Assembly (NCBI GenBank): GCA_020186115.1
Contig: WSYJ01000164.1
Location: 62,001-126,000, forward strand
Source: Histomonas meleagridis
Taxonomy: Eukaryota; Parabasalia; Tritrichomonadida; Dientamoebidae
Length of the DNA stretch: 64,000 bases
Reading direction: 5' to 3'
Below, in pieces: positions 9,229-20,138 of this stretch. The translations under genes and the position numbers were made by a program. Each line of letters starts with the position of its first letter. Within the stretch, counting starts at the first letter, position 1. Below the pieces are notes generated by a model. That model made no database searches and was not told where the DNA came from. It saw nothing but the letters and a program-made list of their open reading frames with translations.

Positions 9229-11143
9229 ACAGCACTTATTTTAGCATCTGAAAAAGGTCATACAGAAATTGTTAAAAAACTTCTTAAACAAAAAGGAATT
9301 GATGTTAATGCAAAAAACATTCATTTGAATAATTTTATATATGTTTTAATAATTTGAAATATGTTTTAATAATTTGGAATATGTTTTAATAATTTGAAAC
9401 AGCACTTTATGAAGCAGTTAGAAAAAATAATATAGAAATAGTGAAATTACTTTTAGATAAAGAAGGAATTGATGTTAATACAAAAAATATTCATTTGAAT
9501 AATTCGGAATATGTTTTAATAATTTGAAATATGTTTTAATAATTTTATATATGTTTGAATAATTTGAAATATGTTTTAATAATTTGAAATATGTTTTTAT
9601 AATTTGAAACAGCACTTCATAAAGCAGTTAGAAATAATGATATAGAAATAGCGAAATTACTTTTAGATAAAGAAGGAATTGATGTAAATGCAAAAAGTAT
9701 TCATTTGAATAATTTTATATATGTTTTAATAATTTGGAATATGTTTTAATAATTTGAAATATGTTTTAATAATTTGAAACAGCACTTCATATTGCAGTTA
9801 GAAATAATAATATAGAAATAGTAAAATTACTTTTAGATAAAGAAGGAATTGATGTTAATGCAAAAAATATTCATTTGAATAATTTATAATATGTTTTAAT
9901 AATTTGATATATGTTTTTATAATTTGAAATATGTTTTAATAATTTGGAATATGTTTTAATAATTTGGAATATGTTTTAATAATTTGAAACAGCACTTCAT
10001 AAAGCAGTTAGAAATAATAATATAGAAATAGTGAAATTACTTTTAGATAAAGAAGGAATTGATGTTAATACAAAAAATATTCATTTGAATAATTCGGAAT
10101 ATGTTTTAATAATTTGGAATATGTTTTAATAATTTGAAATATGTTCCAATAATTTGACACAGCACTTCATATAGCAGTTAAAAATAATAATATAGAAATA
10201 GTAAAATTACTTTTAGATAAAGAAGGAATTGATGTTAATGCAAAAAATATTTATTTGAATAATTTGATATATGTTTTAATAATTTGGAATATGTTTTAAT
10301 AATTTTATATATGTTTTAATAATTTTATATATGTTTTAATAATTTTATATATGTTTTAATAATTTATAATATGTTTTAATAATTTATAATATGTTTTAAT
10401 AATTTTATATATGTTTTAATAATTTGATATATGTTTTAATAATTTAGAATTTGTTTTAATAATTTAGAATTTGTTCTAATAATTTATAATATGTTTTAAT
10501 AATTTGATATATGTTTTAATAATTTTATATATGTTTTAATAATTTGTAATATGTTTGAATAATTTGGAATATGTTTGAATAATTTGGAATATGTTTTAAT
10601 AATTTGGAATATGTTTTAATAATTTGAAATATGTTTTAATAATTTGAAACAGCACTTCATATAGCAGTTGGAAACAATAATATAGAAATAGTGAAATTAC
10701 TTTTAGATAAAGAAGGAATTGATGTTAATGCAAAAAGTATTCATTTGAATAATTTTATATATGTTTTAATAATTTGGAATATGTTTTAATAATTTGGAAT
10801 ATGTTTTAATAATTTGGAATATGTTTTAATAATTTGAAATATGTTTTAATAATTTGGAATATGTTTTAATAATTTGGAATATGTTTTAATAATTTGAGAC
10901 AGCACTTCATAAAGCAGTTAGAAATAATAATATAGAAATAGTGAAATTACTTTTAGATAAAGAAGGAATTGATGTTAATGCAAAAAATATTTATTTATTT
11001 GGTTTAATGTTTATTTTTATTATTTTATATTTTAAAATAATATTTGGAAATTATTTAAAATATTTGAAACAGCACTTACATATGCATCTATATATGATCA
11101 TTCAGAAATAGTTCAATTACTTCTTGGACAAAAAGCAATGTAG
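9229..11143 (+). repeat. ankyrin cassette array A: 9 cassettes with 20-nt minisatellite spacers
   Basis: Cassettes of 90 bases (TALxxAxxxxxxEIVKLLLxK-EGIDVNAKN) begin at 9229, 9399, 9609, 9779, 9989, 10159, 10649, 10899 and 11069. None contains a stop codon. The spacers between them are 80, 120, 80, 120, 80, 400, 160 and 80 bases, every one a multiple of 20. Most consist of the 20-mer ATATGTTTTAATAATTTGGA with few changes. The last spacer instead has the non-homogenised type seen in the other arrays. The final cassette turns into a terminal form (LLLGQKAM) and stops with TAG at 11141. It reads as the continuation of the DUF3447 frame upstream. Confidence 0.9.
10249..10648 (+). repeat. 20-copy minisatellite spacer (20-nt unit)
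   Basis: This 400-base spacer between the sixth and seventh cassettes of array A is about 20 head-to-tail copies of a 20-mer close to ATGTTTTAATAATTTGATAT. Variants occur at the GAA/GGA/TAT end of the unit. It is the longest of the spacers and probably grew by slippage or unequal exchange. Confidence 0.9.
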
Positions 11144-12823
11144 AGGTACCAATTTGTCAAAATGTAAAATAATTTAAAACAAAAATATCTTGGAAAATAT
11201 TCATTATTATAAATATCAATGAAATAATTTATACTTAAGTTCGTCATAATAAATTTAAATTTGTATAAAAATTGGAGAAAATCAATAAATAATTATTTTT
11301 TTGAATGATTTGTAAAAAAGCAATTTTTTCACATGGGTAATTTAGATAGCGGTTCCGACCAATTATTCTCACAAAAAATAGCGAAGTAAAGTTAAGAATT
11401 ATACTTAACGTTCATTCTTGTTATTTTATTTTTTTTTTTTTCGACTCTGGAGAGCGATAAGGATAATATTTCATTTATTTGCTGATATTACCGCCAAAGC
11501 GGCTGCATAGATCTTTAAGTTTTTTATCTTCTTTTTTTTGCCCAAGCACAATATTTTCTTCCAGATTGATTTATTTTATGTATTGCTCATATATGAGATT
11601 GAGGAGATGGGTTCAACGTAATATACTACGTGCTGCATACAGTACCATTATTTTTATTCTGTTTTTTTCCAGAAATTCCTGATTTCGTTCGTGAAAACTT
11701 CAAAAAGTGGATCTTTCACAATTAAGTAAATAAACCTTTCAATTGAGTATAATAAACCATTTAAATTTTACATAAAAAGTGCCATCAAGCTGTATAATTT
11801 TTCCAAAATGCGTTATCCTGTGTCTGACTGTTTTTATGAATTCGCTTATGAGTAACCTTAACCCTAACAAAGTTAACCCTTTTAGTGACATTGATAAATT
11901 TATATATAGAATCATGATTTCTTTTTATTCTTTGTACACCAAAAGATACATATTTCATTTTTACGAAAAACGCAATATTTAAATCAAGTATAAAAAAAAA
12001 TTGACCCTTTTTTTCTTCTTTATTTTCAAATATGATTATGATGATGATTTGGTTGAAATGATATCAAAGTTTTATTGAGATTCTTCTGCTGAGTTTTGAG
12101 AAAAAGTTGTTAGAATATGCATGTATAACATATTTTCTTCTACCGACGATTATTTTCCATTCAAAAAGTTTATAACCGTAAAATATTTGAATAATAAATC
12201 ACGGTTTTAAATCGTCGTGCAAAATACTACTTTTTCTCGAAATTCAGCAGAAGAAATCTTTAAATATTTCAAACTAATTAAATTTAGTATATATAAATGC
12301 TTATATAAAATTTTTAAAAGAAAAAAAGGGTGGGTTTCTAGAGTCTTGATGATCTTTTAGCATGTAAATTTTCATAATAAATGTACTTTTTCTCAAAATC
12401 AATAATATTTATTTTAGAAAAAATCTAATAGTGTACTTAGCAATGTTATTGTGCACATCAATATGTATAAATCATCAAAAAATTATGAATTTATTTTTTG
12501 ATCAAATTTCGAAACACCATGACAATTTGAAGAATTTTAATTTCCAATAAAATAGTATTTTTCAAAGTTTAGTTTATTAATTTGTTTGAGTTCATATACA
12601 TTTCACATTATTGAGTTACATTTAAATGGATATCAAGTTATGATTTCCTCGAATCTGGTGTTTTTTCTCCTACAAAAGCCTTAGCGTTTTGCAAAGTTGC
12701 CAATGGCAGCTTTGTAAGTGTAATATTTTTACATTTTAAAATGCTTGCAGCAAATTTTAGGAAATTCCATCCAAGACGTTAAATCATCTCACTCAGACCA
12801 CTTAAGCTTCAACAAATCAGCGT
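11144..12823. other. 1.7-kb gene-poor region
   Basis: Only short open frames occur here (11479-11682 and 11779-11982), with no recognisable domain. A MITE-like inverted repeat lies at 12001-12335. The rest is unannotated AT-rich DNA with CAAAAAGT-like boxes near 11700 and 12170. Confidence 0.5.
12001..12335. mobile_element. MITE-like imperfect inverted repeat element
   Basis: The outer ends are inverted copies (CCCTTTTTTTCTT at about 12005 and its reverse complement near 12330). Inner arms repeat as TTCTTCTGCTGAGTTTTGAG near 12082 and its inverted variant near 12255, each followed inward by AAAAAGT. A further inverted pair CGACGATT / AATCGTCG lies near 12144 and 12210. With no coding capacity and a length of about 330 bases, this resembles a non-autonomous terminal inverted repeat element. 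I cannot see a target duplication, so the boundaries are approximate. Confidence 0.4.
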
Positions 12824-13774
12824 ATGAAAGGAGATGATCCTTTGCTTCCATTTATGAATGATTCTATAATCAATCAAACCGAAATACCACCACCCACTAA
12901 GTGGGAAAACAAATGTACATTTTTGGGCTTACAATTAAATTATATTCCTTCTGTAAAAAAATATTTTTTAAATCATTGGATGATACAATATGCTTATCCG
13001 ATTGGCGTTTTGTTTGTAATATTTAGTTCATACGTAGTTGCATTAACATGTATTTACCCAAATGCAAATTGGCTTGATAGAAAAATCTTAATTCCACTAA
13101 CAATTTTTATGATTTTTTTTGCACTTTCTTACATACTTACAATTTTAGTTGGTCCAGGTTATCTTCCATATTATTATCCTTTAAAACCTAATGGAATTAA
13201 TGATCATCTTAGTGGCTATGTATCAACGCAAGAACAACTCGAGTATGCTCGTCAGCGTCAATATCCAACTCGTGTTAAATATTTTAATTCTGTTCGTCGA
13301 CTTGTAATTCGACCAGATCATCTATGCGCATGGACCAGTTGCTTTATTGGGAAGAAAAATCACAAACTTTTCTTTTTATTCAACATGTGGGGTGTTATTT
13401 ACATTAGTCTTTTTGATTATTGTGTAATTAGGGCACTTTTTATTGCAGTTCTTCTTCTTCAAGTTCAACATCGAATTGGTTTATTTTTAATTATATTTTT
13501 ATATACTATTTTAGGAATGTCATTTCTCTTTTTAACTGGATCATTTTTGTGGCAAAACTTAAAACATGTGACTGAGAATAGAACACAATTCGAGATAATG
13601 AAGGACATGCCTCCCGAAAAATATCGAAGGGAGAAATGTATCGAAAATTGGGAAGAAATATGCGGAAGCAGAAAAAAGTGGTACATATGGCCTTTCCCAA
13701 TTCCAGCATTCTGTGGGATTGATGATTATGCATTATCTACTTATGATATACATAACGAAAATAGATTTCTTTAA
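12824..13774 (+). CDS. degenerate DHHC-type palmitoyltransferase-like membrane protein
   Basis: A 316-residue protein with four likely membrane segments: two before (about 52-75 and 85-107) and two after (about 185-210 and 218-245) a cytosolic stretch, the layout of DHHC S-acyltransferases. The stretch has RPDHLCAW then SCFIGKKNHKLFFLFN, aligning with the DHHC-PW...NCIG..N...F core. The DHHC motif is DHLC here, and the zinc-binding Cys/His upstream of it are absent (RVKYFNSVRRLVIRPDHLC). The nucleophile Cys is kept, and a TQFE sequence follows the last membrane segment where TTxE is usual. It may be an active variant without zinc sites or a pseudoenzyme. The ATG is the first in frame. Confidence 0.7.
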   Translation: MKGDDPLLPFMNDSIINQTEIPPPTKWENKCTFLGLQLNYIPSVKKYFLNHWMIQYAYPIGVLFVIFSSYVVALTCIYPNANWLDRKILIPLTIFMIFFALSYILTILVGPGYLPYYYPLKPNGINDHLSGYVSTQEQLEYARQRQYPTRVKYFNSVRRLVIRPDHLCAWTSCFIGKKNHKLFFLFNMWGVIYISLFDYCVIRALFIAVLLLQVQHRIGLFLIIFLYTILGMSFLFLTGSFLWQNLKHVTENRTQFEIMKDMPPEKYRREKCIENWEEICGSRKKWYIWPFPIPAFCGIDDYALSTYDIHNENRFL

Positions 13775-14160
13775 TATAAAAATAATATGTATTTAATTAT
13801 TTTCGAATAATCATTTGAATATGCTCATACCAAAGTTCTTCCAAATATTTGTACTTTATTCCTTCGTTAGTGTTATGTGGTGTACTATTCTCATGCTCAA
13901 GACCACTCATTGTATTTTGTTGATTGATATATTATGTTTTGATTTAGAATTTGTAAATTTATATGTCTAAAAAATGATATAAAATAACCAAACACAGGTT
14001 AAAAATAGATAGTTTTGAAAGAAAACCTGATTTTTTTTTTTTTTAAATTTTAATTAGTTTTTTTCTTTGCCAATTTCATTTTGAGTAAAAATGATTTGGC
14101 ATTGTTTAAAATTTTCATTTTTTCAATTCCAACAGAATTTGGTCGTGCGGGAAAAACTTG
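13775..14160. other. intergenic between co-oriented genes
   Basis: AT-rich sequence with T-runs; no gene or RNA is supported. A short open frame at 14091 overlaps the next gene out of frame. Confidence 0.5.
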
Positions 14161-15204
14161 ATGAAGGAGCAACTTTTAGCTTCGAGAAAAATTACTCAAA
14201 ATATTCAGACAAATCTAATCTGTGTTGTTGTTCTTATTCAATCTCTCCTATTTTTTATTACATATGTAATTACGTTTAAGAAGAAATCTATTAATTTTGC
14301 AATTTTTGATGCAAACGATGATTCTAACAAAAATCTTCTTGACACAAATGTTTATAAAGTTGTTCGAATTCAATCAGGTCTTGGGAATCAATTCTTTCAA
14401 TATGCATTTGCATATGTATTAAGCAAAGAAATAAAATACCCTGTTTACATTGACCTACAAACATTTTTTTCAGAGTGCAGAGATAGAGATTGTTTTGATC
14501 TCAAAAGTACTTATAAAGGCTTATATTCTTTTAGAAAATTTCATTTACGAAATTTTAATGTTTCTTTAAGGCGTCAAGCGACCAAAGAACAAATCCAAAA
14601 CATTGAAAAACATTATGACCGCAGATTTGAAGGCATTAAATTGTATAAATTCAATGTTCCGTTTGATCAATATTTCCATGGCTCTTTTGAAAATCTCAGA
14701 TTTTATGATTTTAACAAGTATGTAGATGATTTTCGACGGGAATTTACACTCAGAGTTGAACTTCCACCACAACATCAAAAATATCTCGAGATGATCAAAT
14801 CAACAAATTCAATTTCTGTACACATTCGTCGAACAGATCATGGTAAGTTAGGCTTTCTTCCACTAGATTATTATAAAAAAGCCCTTAAATATATGGATGA
14901 GCATGTTGATAATCCGCATTATTTTATATTTTCGGATGACATGAATTTCGTTAAAAGGAACTTAAAGTTCGACGGGAATTATACATTTATCGAAAATTCG
15001 GACATTTTGAGTCCAATTTTTGATTTCGAACTTATGAAAAATTGCAAACATAACATAATTGCAAACAGTACATTCTCGTGGTGGGCCGCGTTCTTGAATA
15101 ACTTTATTAAGAAAATTGTCGTGGCACCGAAAATTTGGTATTTCTTCAAAGATAGAAATTGTACATCGGGCTTCATTGTACCTAAAAATTACGTTACTTT
15201 TTAG
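14161..15204 (+). CDS. GT11 family alpha-1,2-fucosyltransferase-like, type II membrane protein
   Basis: Starting at the ATG at 14161 (347 residues), a short basic tail precedes one membrane anchor at about residues 19-39, then a lumenal catalytic domain. GT11 motifs are plain: VVRIQSGLGNQFFQYAFAYVL at about 68 (donor-binding loop), SVHIRRTDHG at about 219 (the HxRRxD motif), LPLDYYKKALKYM, and the C-terminal ANSTFSWWAAFLN. It should transfer L-fucose in alpha-1,2 linkage in the Golgi, feeding the surface glycan coat. The last 90 codons use more G/C-ending codons than the rest. GT11 membership is strong; the acceptor is unknown. Confidence 0.88.
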   Translation: MKEQLLASRKITQNIQTNLICVVVLIQSLLFFITYVITFKKKSINFAIFDANDDSNKNLLDTNVYKVVRIQSGLGNQFFQYAFAYVLSKEIKYPVYIDLQTFFSECRDRDCFDLKSTYKGLYSFRKFHLRNFNVSLRRQATKEQIQNIEKHYDRRFEGIKLYKFNVPFDQYFHGSFENLRFYDFNKYVDDFRREFTLRVELPPQHQKYLEMIKSTNSISVHIRRTDHGKLGFLPLDYYKKALKYMDEHVDNPHYFIFSDDMNFVKRNLKFDGNYTFIENSDILSPIFDFELMKNCKHNIIANSTFSWWAAFLNNFIKKIVVAPKIWYFFKDRNCTSGFIVPKNYVTF

Positions 15205-15902
15205 ATAAATAAACTTTTGCACTATATAATGATAATTAAATATGATTTTCATTTCCTTGTGATAAATCTTAAAGTTGTTCAAAAGAAGTAAAACGATAAC
15301 ACACAATCCAAAATGATATTAATATATAATGACTGAGAAACCTGTATAAAAATTTATATAAATGGAATTTCATTATTGATATCACTTGGATTTTTATGAG
15401 TGTTCTTTTGTCATTTTAATAATATAATTTTAGCGCAATTCTTGAAGTGTAAATTTACAAATGTTTTTAAATATTCCATAATTTAAGTTTTAGATATGAT
15501 TTTTCGTAACATTGTACATAAGTAACTTTATTTAAAGACAGACTCAATATAAAGGCGCCGTGAAAAGCTGTCTACCTTGAAAAGAGTGTTATAGAAGCTT
15601 TTTTACACAACTTTGATTCGAATCAAAGCAACAGATAAAACGTATTAATTTTCATACGAGTGTAAGTTTATTGAATAAATATTAATAATATCATTGGATT
15701 TCATTTGTAATGCTTTTTTTTAGAATCTTTCTAATAAGGGATTTTCATTTTTAATACCCTCTGCAACTTTAAAATCTTTTGTGTTATATGTTCTTCTGTC
15801 TGAAAGTAGAAGTTTTTCATGGAGTTTTTATATTATTTTTCTAATAAAAAAAAAAATTTGATTTTTAACATACATTTTTATTCATTACAAAAAACGCAAT
15901 TT
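15205..15902. other. intergenic, convergent ends
   Basis: About 700 bases between two gene 3' ends. It contains A/T runs only; no gene, RNA or repeat was found. Confidence 0.5.
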
Positions 15903-16826
15903 TCAATCTTTCTTAATATTATTATCGAAGTGATTCTGTGTGTCGCTCATATCTAAGTTAAGTTTAATCGGAGATTGAATCGCAAACATTTCTGGACTTT
16001 TCAAAAGAAATCCCGTGTTTGGACTCAAGAGACTGAATGGAGAACTCGAGCTAAATGTACTAAATTTCGTAGGTGAAATTGCATTAAATGGCGATTCTGA
16101 AATTAAGATTGGTGAAAATGTTGGAAGTTCTGGAGATGGGATGCTTTCTTGCTCTTGTATGTTAAAATCTGGCTTTGGAAGTTGTTCGTTGTTATTATTA
16201 CTTACATTAACATGATTTTCTGTTTCAATTAATGTTGGCGCATTAGATGGGCGTTTAGGTTTACGACCTCGCTTTTGAACTGGATTCTCTCCTTTCGCTA
16301 TCCGATCAAGTTTACGCTTTAGGGATGAGTTCCAGCGGTTTTTAACACTATTATCTGTACGACCTGGTAGTAATGAGGATATTTTGGCCCATTTATTACC
16401 CCATAACTTTTGATGCTCTATAAGAATTTTATCTTCTTCTTCTGTCCATGGCTTTCGTAATAAATCGGGATCTAATGAATTAATCCAACGTTCACGACAT
16501 TGTTTACCTAAACGACCTGGCAATTGTGTTGCTAATATAGACCAATTTTTAGGGCCATTTTCTTCAACCCATTTAATGATTTTTTGATCTTCATCCGGGG
16601 ACCATGATCCTTTAATTAGTTCTGGGTTTAAAACTTTATTCCATCTATCTGACACTTGTTGAATAGTTTTATTTGGAAAGCGTAAGGATATTTTTTCCCA
16701 AATTGGATCGCGGGTATTTTCAACAAGTGAAATAAGTAACTCATCATCTGTAGCTGTCCATTGTGTTTGTGATTTTTTCATCGGCCCTTTGGATCTCGTT
16801 CTTGTTGGGTGAATATTTGTTTCCAT
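15903..16826 (-). CDS. R1R2R3 Myb transcription factor
   Basis: The true start is the ATG at 16826 (METNIHPTRT). Three Myb repeats follow: R1 at about 22-70 (TQWTATDDELLISLVE), R2 at 71-122 (KGSWSPDEDQKIIKWVEENG, GKQCRERW) and R3 at 123-173 (RKPWTEEEDKILIEHQKLWG, TDNSVKNRWNSSLKRKL). The regularly spaced tryptophans are all present except for the usual first-position changes. A basic patch (KRGRKPKRP) follows, then a Ser/Pro-rich tail with repeated SP sites that could be CDK or MAPK targets. The factor should bind AACNG-type DNA. Trichomonads have large Myb families that control transcription and the cell cycle. Confidence 0.95.
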   Translation of the reverse strand: METNIHPTRTRSKGPMKKSQTQWTATDDELLISLVENTRDPIWEKISLRFPNKTIQQVSDRWNKVLNPELIKGSWSPDEDQKIIKWVEENGPKNWSILATQLPGRLGKQCRERWINSLDPDLLRKPWTEEEDKILIEHQKLWGNKWAKISSLLPGRTDNSVKNRWNSSLKRKLDRIAKGENPVQKRGRKPKRPSNAPTLIETENHVNVSNNNNEQLPKPDFNIQEQESIPSPELPTFSPILISESPFNAISPTKFSTFSSSSPFSLLSPNTGFLLKSPEMFAIQSPIKLNLDMSDTQNHFDNNIKKD

Positions 16827-17569
16827 TGTCAAGCGTTTCAGGCTTTTAAATAAACGGCATACTGTCTCTTTTTCAATGGGGTGCCGTTTGTTCTGAAAAA
16901 TCCCGGCAAAATCTTAATAAAAAAATTTGATCTGTTTTTTGCCAATTTATTTCCACAACATTTTTAAAAACGAAAATTATGTTCAAGAGAAAAATATAAT
17001 TGCTTCATATTCGGCTTTTTGAACGAAAAACAAGACTTTAAAGTTTTATTTAATCTAGAAAATCATTGTGATTTAATCTGTATCATAAACTTGTTAAAAA
17101 CAATACAAACAAATTATAGATAGTAGTTCACCACATGAAGTAATAGCGCCTATCAATTACATTTAAGAATAAGAAAGTTTGTACAAACAAAAATTTCAAA
17201 TTTGAAAATAATTGCTTTTATATGGATAAAAAAGCAATTAATGAGTGTTTAACTTAATTTGGAATATTTTCTATCTAATTCATTTAGATAAGATTTACAG
17301 TTTTAATATTTCAGCCAAAACTTATTCACGTAATATTATAGAATCACATAAACTGGTCACGTAAGTGCAAATTTTCAATGAACAAAAATCAATTAAAATT
17401 TCTTTAAATAATATAAATTTACGAAATTATTAAATATACACAAAAAAGCATATCAATACGTAATAACTTATGCCTTCACATCATATGCGCATTGATAATT
17501 TTATTTTAAAATGCAAAACACGCAATTGAGAAAATTAATTTTCATCCCTCAAAAAGTTGTTTCGTCTAT
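16827..17569. other. intergenic
   Basis: About 740 bases between two minus-strand genes. It is AT-rich, and no supported element was found beyond upstream sequence of the Myb gene. Confidence 0.5.
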
Positions 17570-18994
17570 TCAATTTTCCTTTGAAAATTCTGTACCGATT
17601 TCAATTAGTTTCTGAGCCAAAAACCGTATGTCAGCATTCTCTGATTCCTGCAGCAAGCCAAGCTGCTCGAAGACATCTTGTTGGAGCAGTGCCTGTAATG
17701 GTGGAGATGGCTGTTCTGCCTCCTTACAAATAATTATAGAATAGTAAAATGATTGAAGACAGCCCAAACTCAATACTTTTATTTCTTGATCAAGTAATAA
17801 AAGGTCGGCGAAAGTGTTAAAAATATCCGGAAACCTATCCATTATTACCTTAGCATTATCTTGATCAAAGAAATCAGCTTTTGGAGTCAGGAGATATTGG
17901 AAGAACAAAAGCGCTTCGATTTTAACTTTCAAAGATCCAATGTTGAGCAAATCATAAGCGTCGGCAGCAAAGTCGGACTGTGATATTTGCGAGTTCAGTT
18001 CCACCGAAATACAAGCGCAGTTTGCACAAGTTTTCAAACAAATAATTATTAATTCCTCAGATGGTTCATTCGACAGAATTCCATGTAACGCATCAAGTAC
18101 TCCGTTCTGTATAAGAAGTTTTGCAATTTCGTCGTTGTGAAATATGCAGTTACAAAAGAATGAAATTATTGGAGTGACGATTGAATTCTGATGTGTTCCT
18201 TCCAAAATCTCAAAGGATTTCTTAAGAAGTGGAACTAAATCAATGTCAAATGGTATGTTGAGGCTTTGCATACTGTCAATGGAAAAATTTAAGATATCAT
18301 ATGCTTTGCCAATTGTTTCATCAATTGAGTCCAAGGAAAACAAAAACTGTGAAAGGGCTTCAATAATTGTATAAACGTAATTCGGTAAATCGAATTTTTT
18401 TATTCTGATTAATCGATTTATTCCATCTAATATGCTGTACTGATCTGTGATTGAATTGGAACGAAATGAAAGGTTCGCCAATAAAATGGAAAGGTAATTG
18501 TTTTCAAGAAGGCTGTCTCTTGAAACACGTGTCCATTTTGCGATTTTAGATAATATTGTAATTATGGGTGTTAAAGAAAAAGGCGAATTTTTATCTTGAA
18601 GAATTTGGAGTAAATGTATATGAAGCCCTAGACTCCAAAACTCCCTAATTGATTTTGAGTAAGACTTGATTTTACACATATCTGCAATAAGTTCAAGTAC
18701 TTTTTGTTTGATTGGAATTTTAAACATTGGCGAACAAACGATTGTAACAAGTTGAGCGTAAACTTTTTCATCAATAAGGTCCATTGTGTAGGAATTTAGA
18801 TTAGAATCTCGAACCTTATCAATAAGGTTTCTAAGACTTATAATCCCAGTGTTAATTATATTGGAATCTTCTGATAAAATTTGTTGTTTTGCAATGAAAA
18901 TATCATTATCTGGTAATTGATATATATTTCTTGAATATTGCATTTTCCAAAATTGGAATTTATGTAAAGTATACAAAAACTGCAACACGATCAT
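17570..18994 (-). CDS. armadillo-repeat protein, importin-alpha-like
   Basis: A 474-residue all-helical protein with about nine degenerate ARM-type repeats. The last segment (LLQQDVFEQLGLLQESENADIRFLAQKLIEI) resembles the C-terminal end of importin alpha (G-L-xx-I-xx-L-Q-x-H-E-N-x-x-I). No clear N-terminal importin-beta binding domain and few of the ARM Trp-Asn pairs are visible, so cargo binding is uncertain. It could be another ARM scaffold. Two starts are possible: the ATG at 18994, or the second Met 17 codons on (MQYSRNIYQ). A reversed copy of the CAAAAAGT-type box lies about 30 bases upstream of the first. Confidence 0.65.
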   Translation of the reverse strand: MIVLQFLYTLHKFQFWKMQYSRNIYQLPDNDIFIAKQQILSEDSNIINTGIISLRNLIDKVRDSNLNSYTMDLIDEKVYAQLVTIVCSPMFKIPIKQKVLELIADMCKIKSYSKSIREFWSLGLHIHLLQILQDKNSPFSLTPIITILSKIAKWTRVSRDSLLENNYLSILLANLSFRSNSITDQYSILDGINRLIRIKKFDLPNYVYTIIEALSQFLFSLDSIDETIGKAYDILNFSIDSMQSLNIPFDIDLVPLLKKSFEILEGTHQNSIVTPIISFFCNCIFHNDEIAKLLIQNGVLDALHGILSNEPSEELIIICLKTCANCACISVELNSQISQSDFAADAYDLLNIGSLKVKIEALLFFQYLLTPKADFFDQDNAKVIMDRFPDIFNTFADLLLLDQEIKVLSLGCLQSFYYSIIICKEAEQPSPPLQALLQQDVFEQLGLLQESENADIRFLAQKLIEIGTEFSKEN

Positions 18995-19610
18995 TATTTA
19001 TTCAATAATAATCATTCAAAAACTTTTTTGGTACGCCCCAAAAAACGATGATTCAGAAGTTTACAATGATCTCAAACGCCTTGGATAGGGAAGCCACTTT
19101 TTCAAATTTGCCTCTCACTTTTTGATATAACACATGGAATAAATTATACGAGCCAACACAAAAACCTCATCCATACTAAAAGTTTATTCGATACGACAGC
19201 GTACCCTAATATATTTGCCGATATAACTTTTTGAAGTGGTGTGGTTGTCTTTAGGTGCAATTTAGAATTTCATACAAATAATGCTAAAACATCAATAAAT
19301 GTCATTTACTGAGTATTATATCATTCATATAATAAACGTGCGTTATATTCGTAGGCTTATAATGGAAATGAACGAACGAATCACTAGTGATTGATTGCAA
19401 GGGACAGCCTCGTTGATCGTTCTAATAAATCATTCAAAAAGTGACTTTTTACCAAGAATAATTCTATAGCAAAATCAATATCTAAAATTTATCGATGAAT
19501 CTTGGGTCACCCCAAGTTGTAGTCGAGAAATTGGTTGCATTCATAGAAAATGTGAAAAATTAATTCAAAAAATTGAATATAATTGATAGCGTTTTTTTTT
19601 ACTTTTTCCC
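18995..19610. promoter_or_regulatory. divergent promoter region, ARM protein / EF-hand protein
   Basis: About 615 bases between divergent genes. It includes a CAAAAAGTG box near 19435 in the direction of the EF-hand gene but about 165 bases from its ATG, and ACTTTTTGAAGTG near 19227. No open frame is supported. Confidence 0.35.
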
Positions 19611-20045
19611 ATGCTTTCTGTTGAAGATGCAACTGATTTGAAAGATATTTTTATGGCTTTTGATAAGGATGGATCTGGAGCTCTTGACGTAAACGAGTTC
19701 AAGATCTTTCTTGATGAAGCAGGTGAAGAATACGATGATGAAGAAATAGCAGAGGTATATGCTGTTTATGATCATGACCACGATGGAGCCCTTAAGTTCG
19801 ACGAGTTTGTAGAATATGTTAAATGTATTCACGATGGCGACGATACTTTAATTCTTCAACATCGTTTCAATGCAATAGATTTAAATAAAAATGGTTCATT
19901 GGATGCAGAAGAAATTCAAAAGTTCCAAGCGTTATGCGGCAATAATTTGACATTAGAAGAAGCACAACAATTAGTCAAGGAAATGGATACAAATGGTGAT
20001 GGTCGCGTAACATTGGATGAATACATTGCTTACAAGACAAAATAA
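19611..20045 (+). CDS. calmodulin-like four EF-hand calcium sensor
   Basis: A 144-residue acidic protein with four canonical calcium loops: DKDGSGALDVNE, DHDHDGALKFDE, DLNKNGSLDAEE and DTNGDGRVTLDE, evenly spaced at about 36 residues. Each has Asp at 1, 3 and 5, Gly at 6 and Glu at 12, so all four should bind calcium. Length and order match calmodulin, but the helix sequences diverge and the central linker is short. It is best called a calmodulin- or centrin-like sensor. There is no myristoylation site. The tRNA-Ser gene and the NAA40-like gene follow on the opposite strand. Confidence 0.93.
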   Translation: MLSVEDATDLKDIFMAFDKDGSGALDVNEFKIFLDEAGEEYDDEEIAEVYAVYDHDHDGALKFDEFVEYVKCIHDGDDTLILQHRFNAIDLNKNGSLDAEEIQKFQALCGNNLTLEEAQQLVKEMDTNGDGRVTLDEYIAYKTK

Positions 20046-20138
20046 ATAACGAATAATTATTAATTTCTGATATTTAGACGAAAAAAAGGAAATTAGAAGA
20101 ATTTTCCTTTGAACAAATTTTTTAAAAAATAAAAAAAT

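Noticed and set aside
9149-11068. Spacers as ciliate-like internal eliminated sequences
   Set aside because: Short AT-rich size-quantised segments recall them, but borders lack a constant TA pair and no DNA elimination is known in parabasalids. Kept only as an option to test by comparing DNA and cDNA.
9229-11143. CRISPR array
   Set aside because: Repeat units are coding ankyrin cassettes with repetitive spacers; the genome is eukaryotic and no cas gene is present.
11479-11982. Two short open frames in the gene-poor region
   Set aside because: They have no domain, poor codon pattern and no promoter box at a suitable distance.
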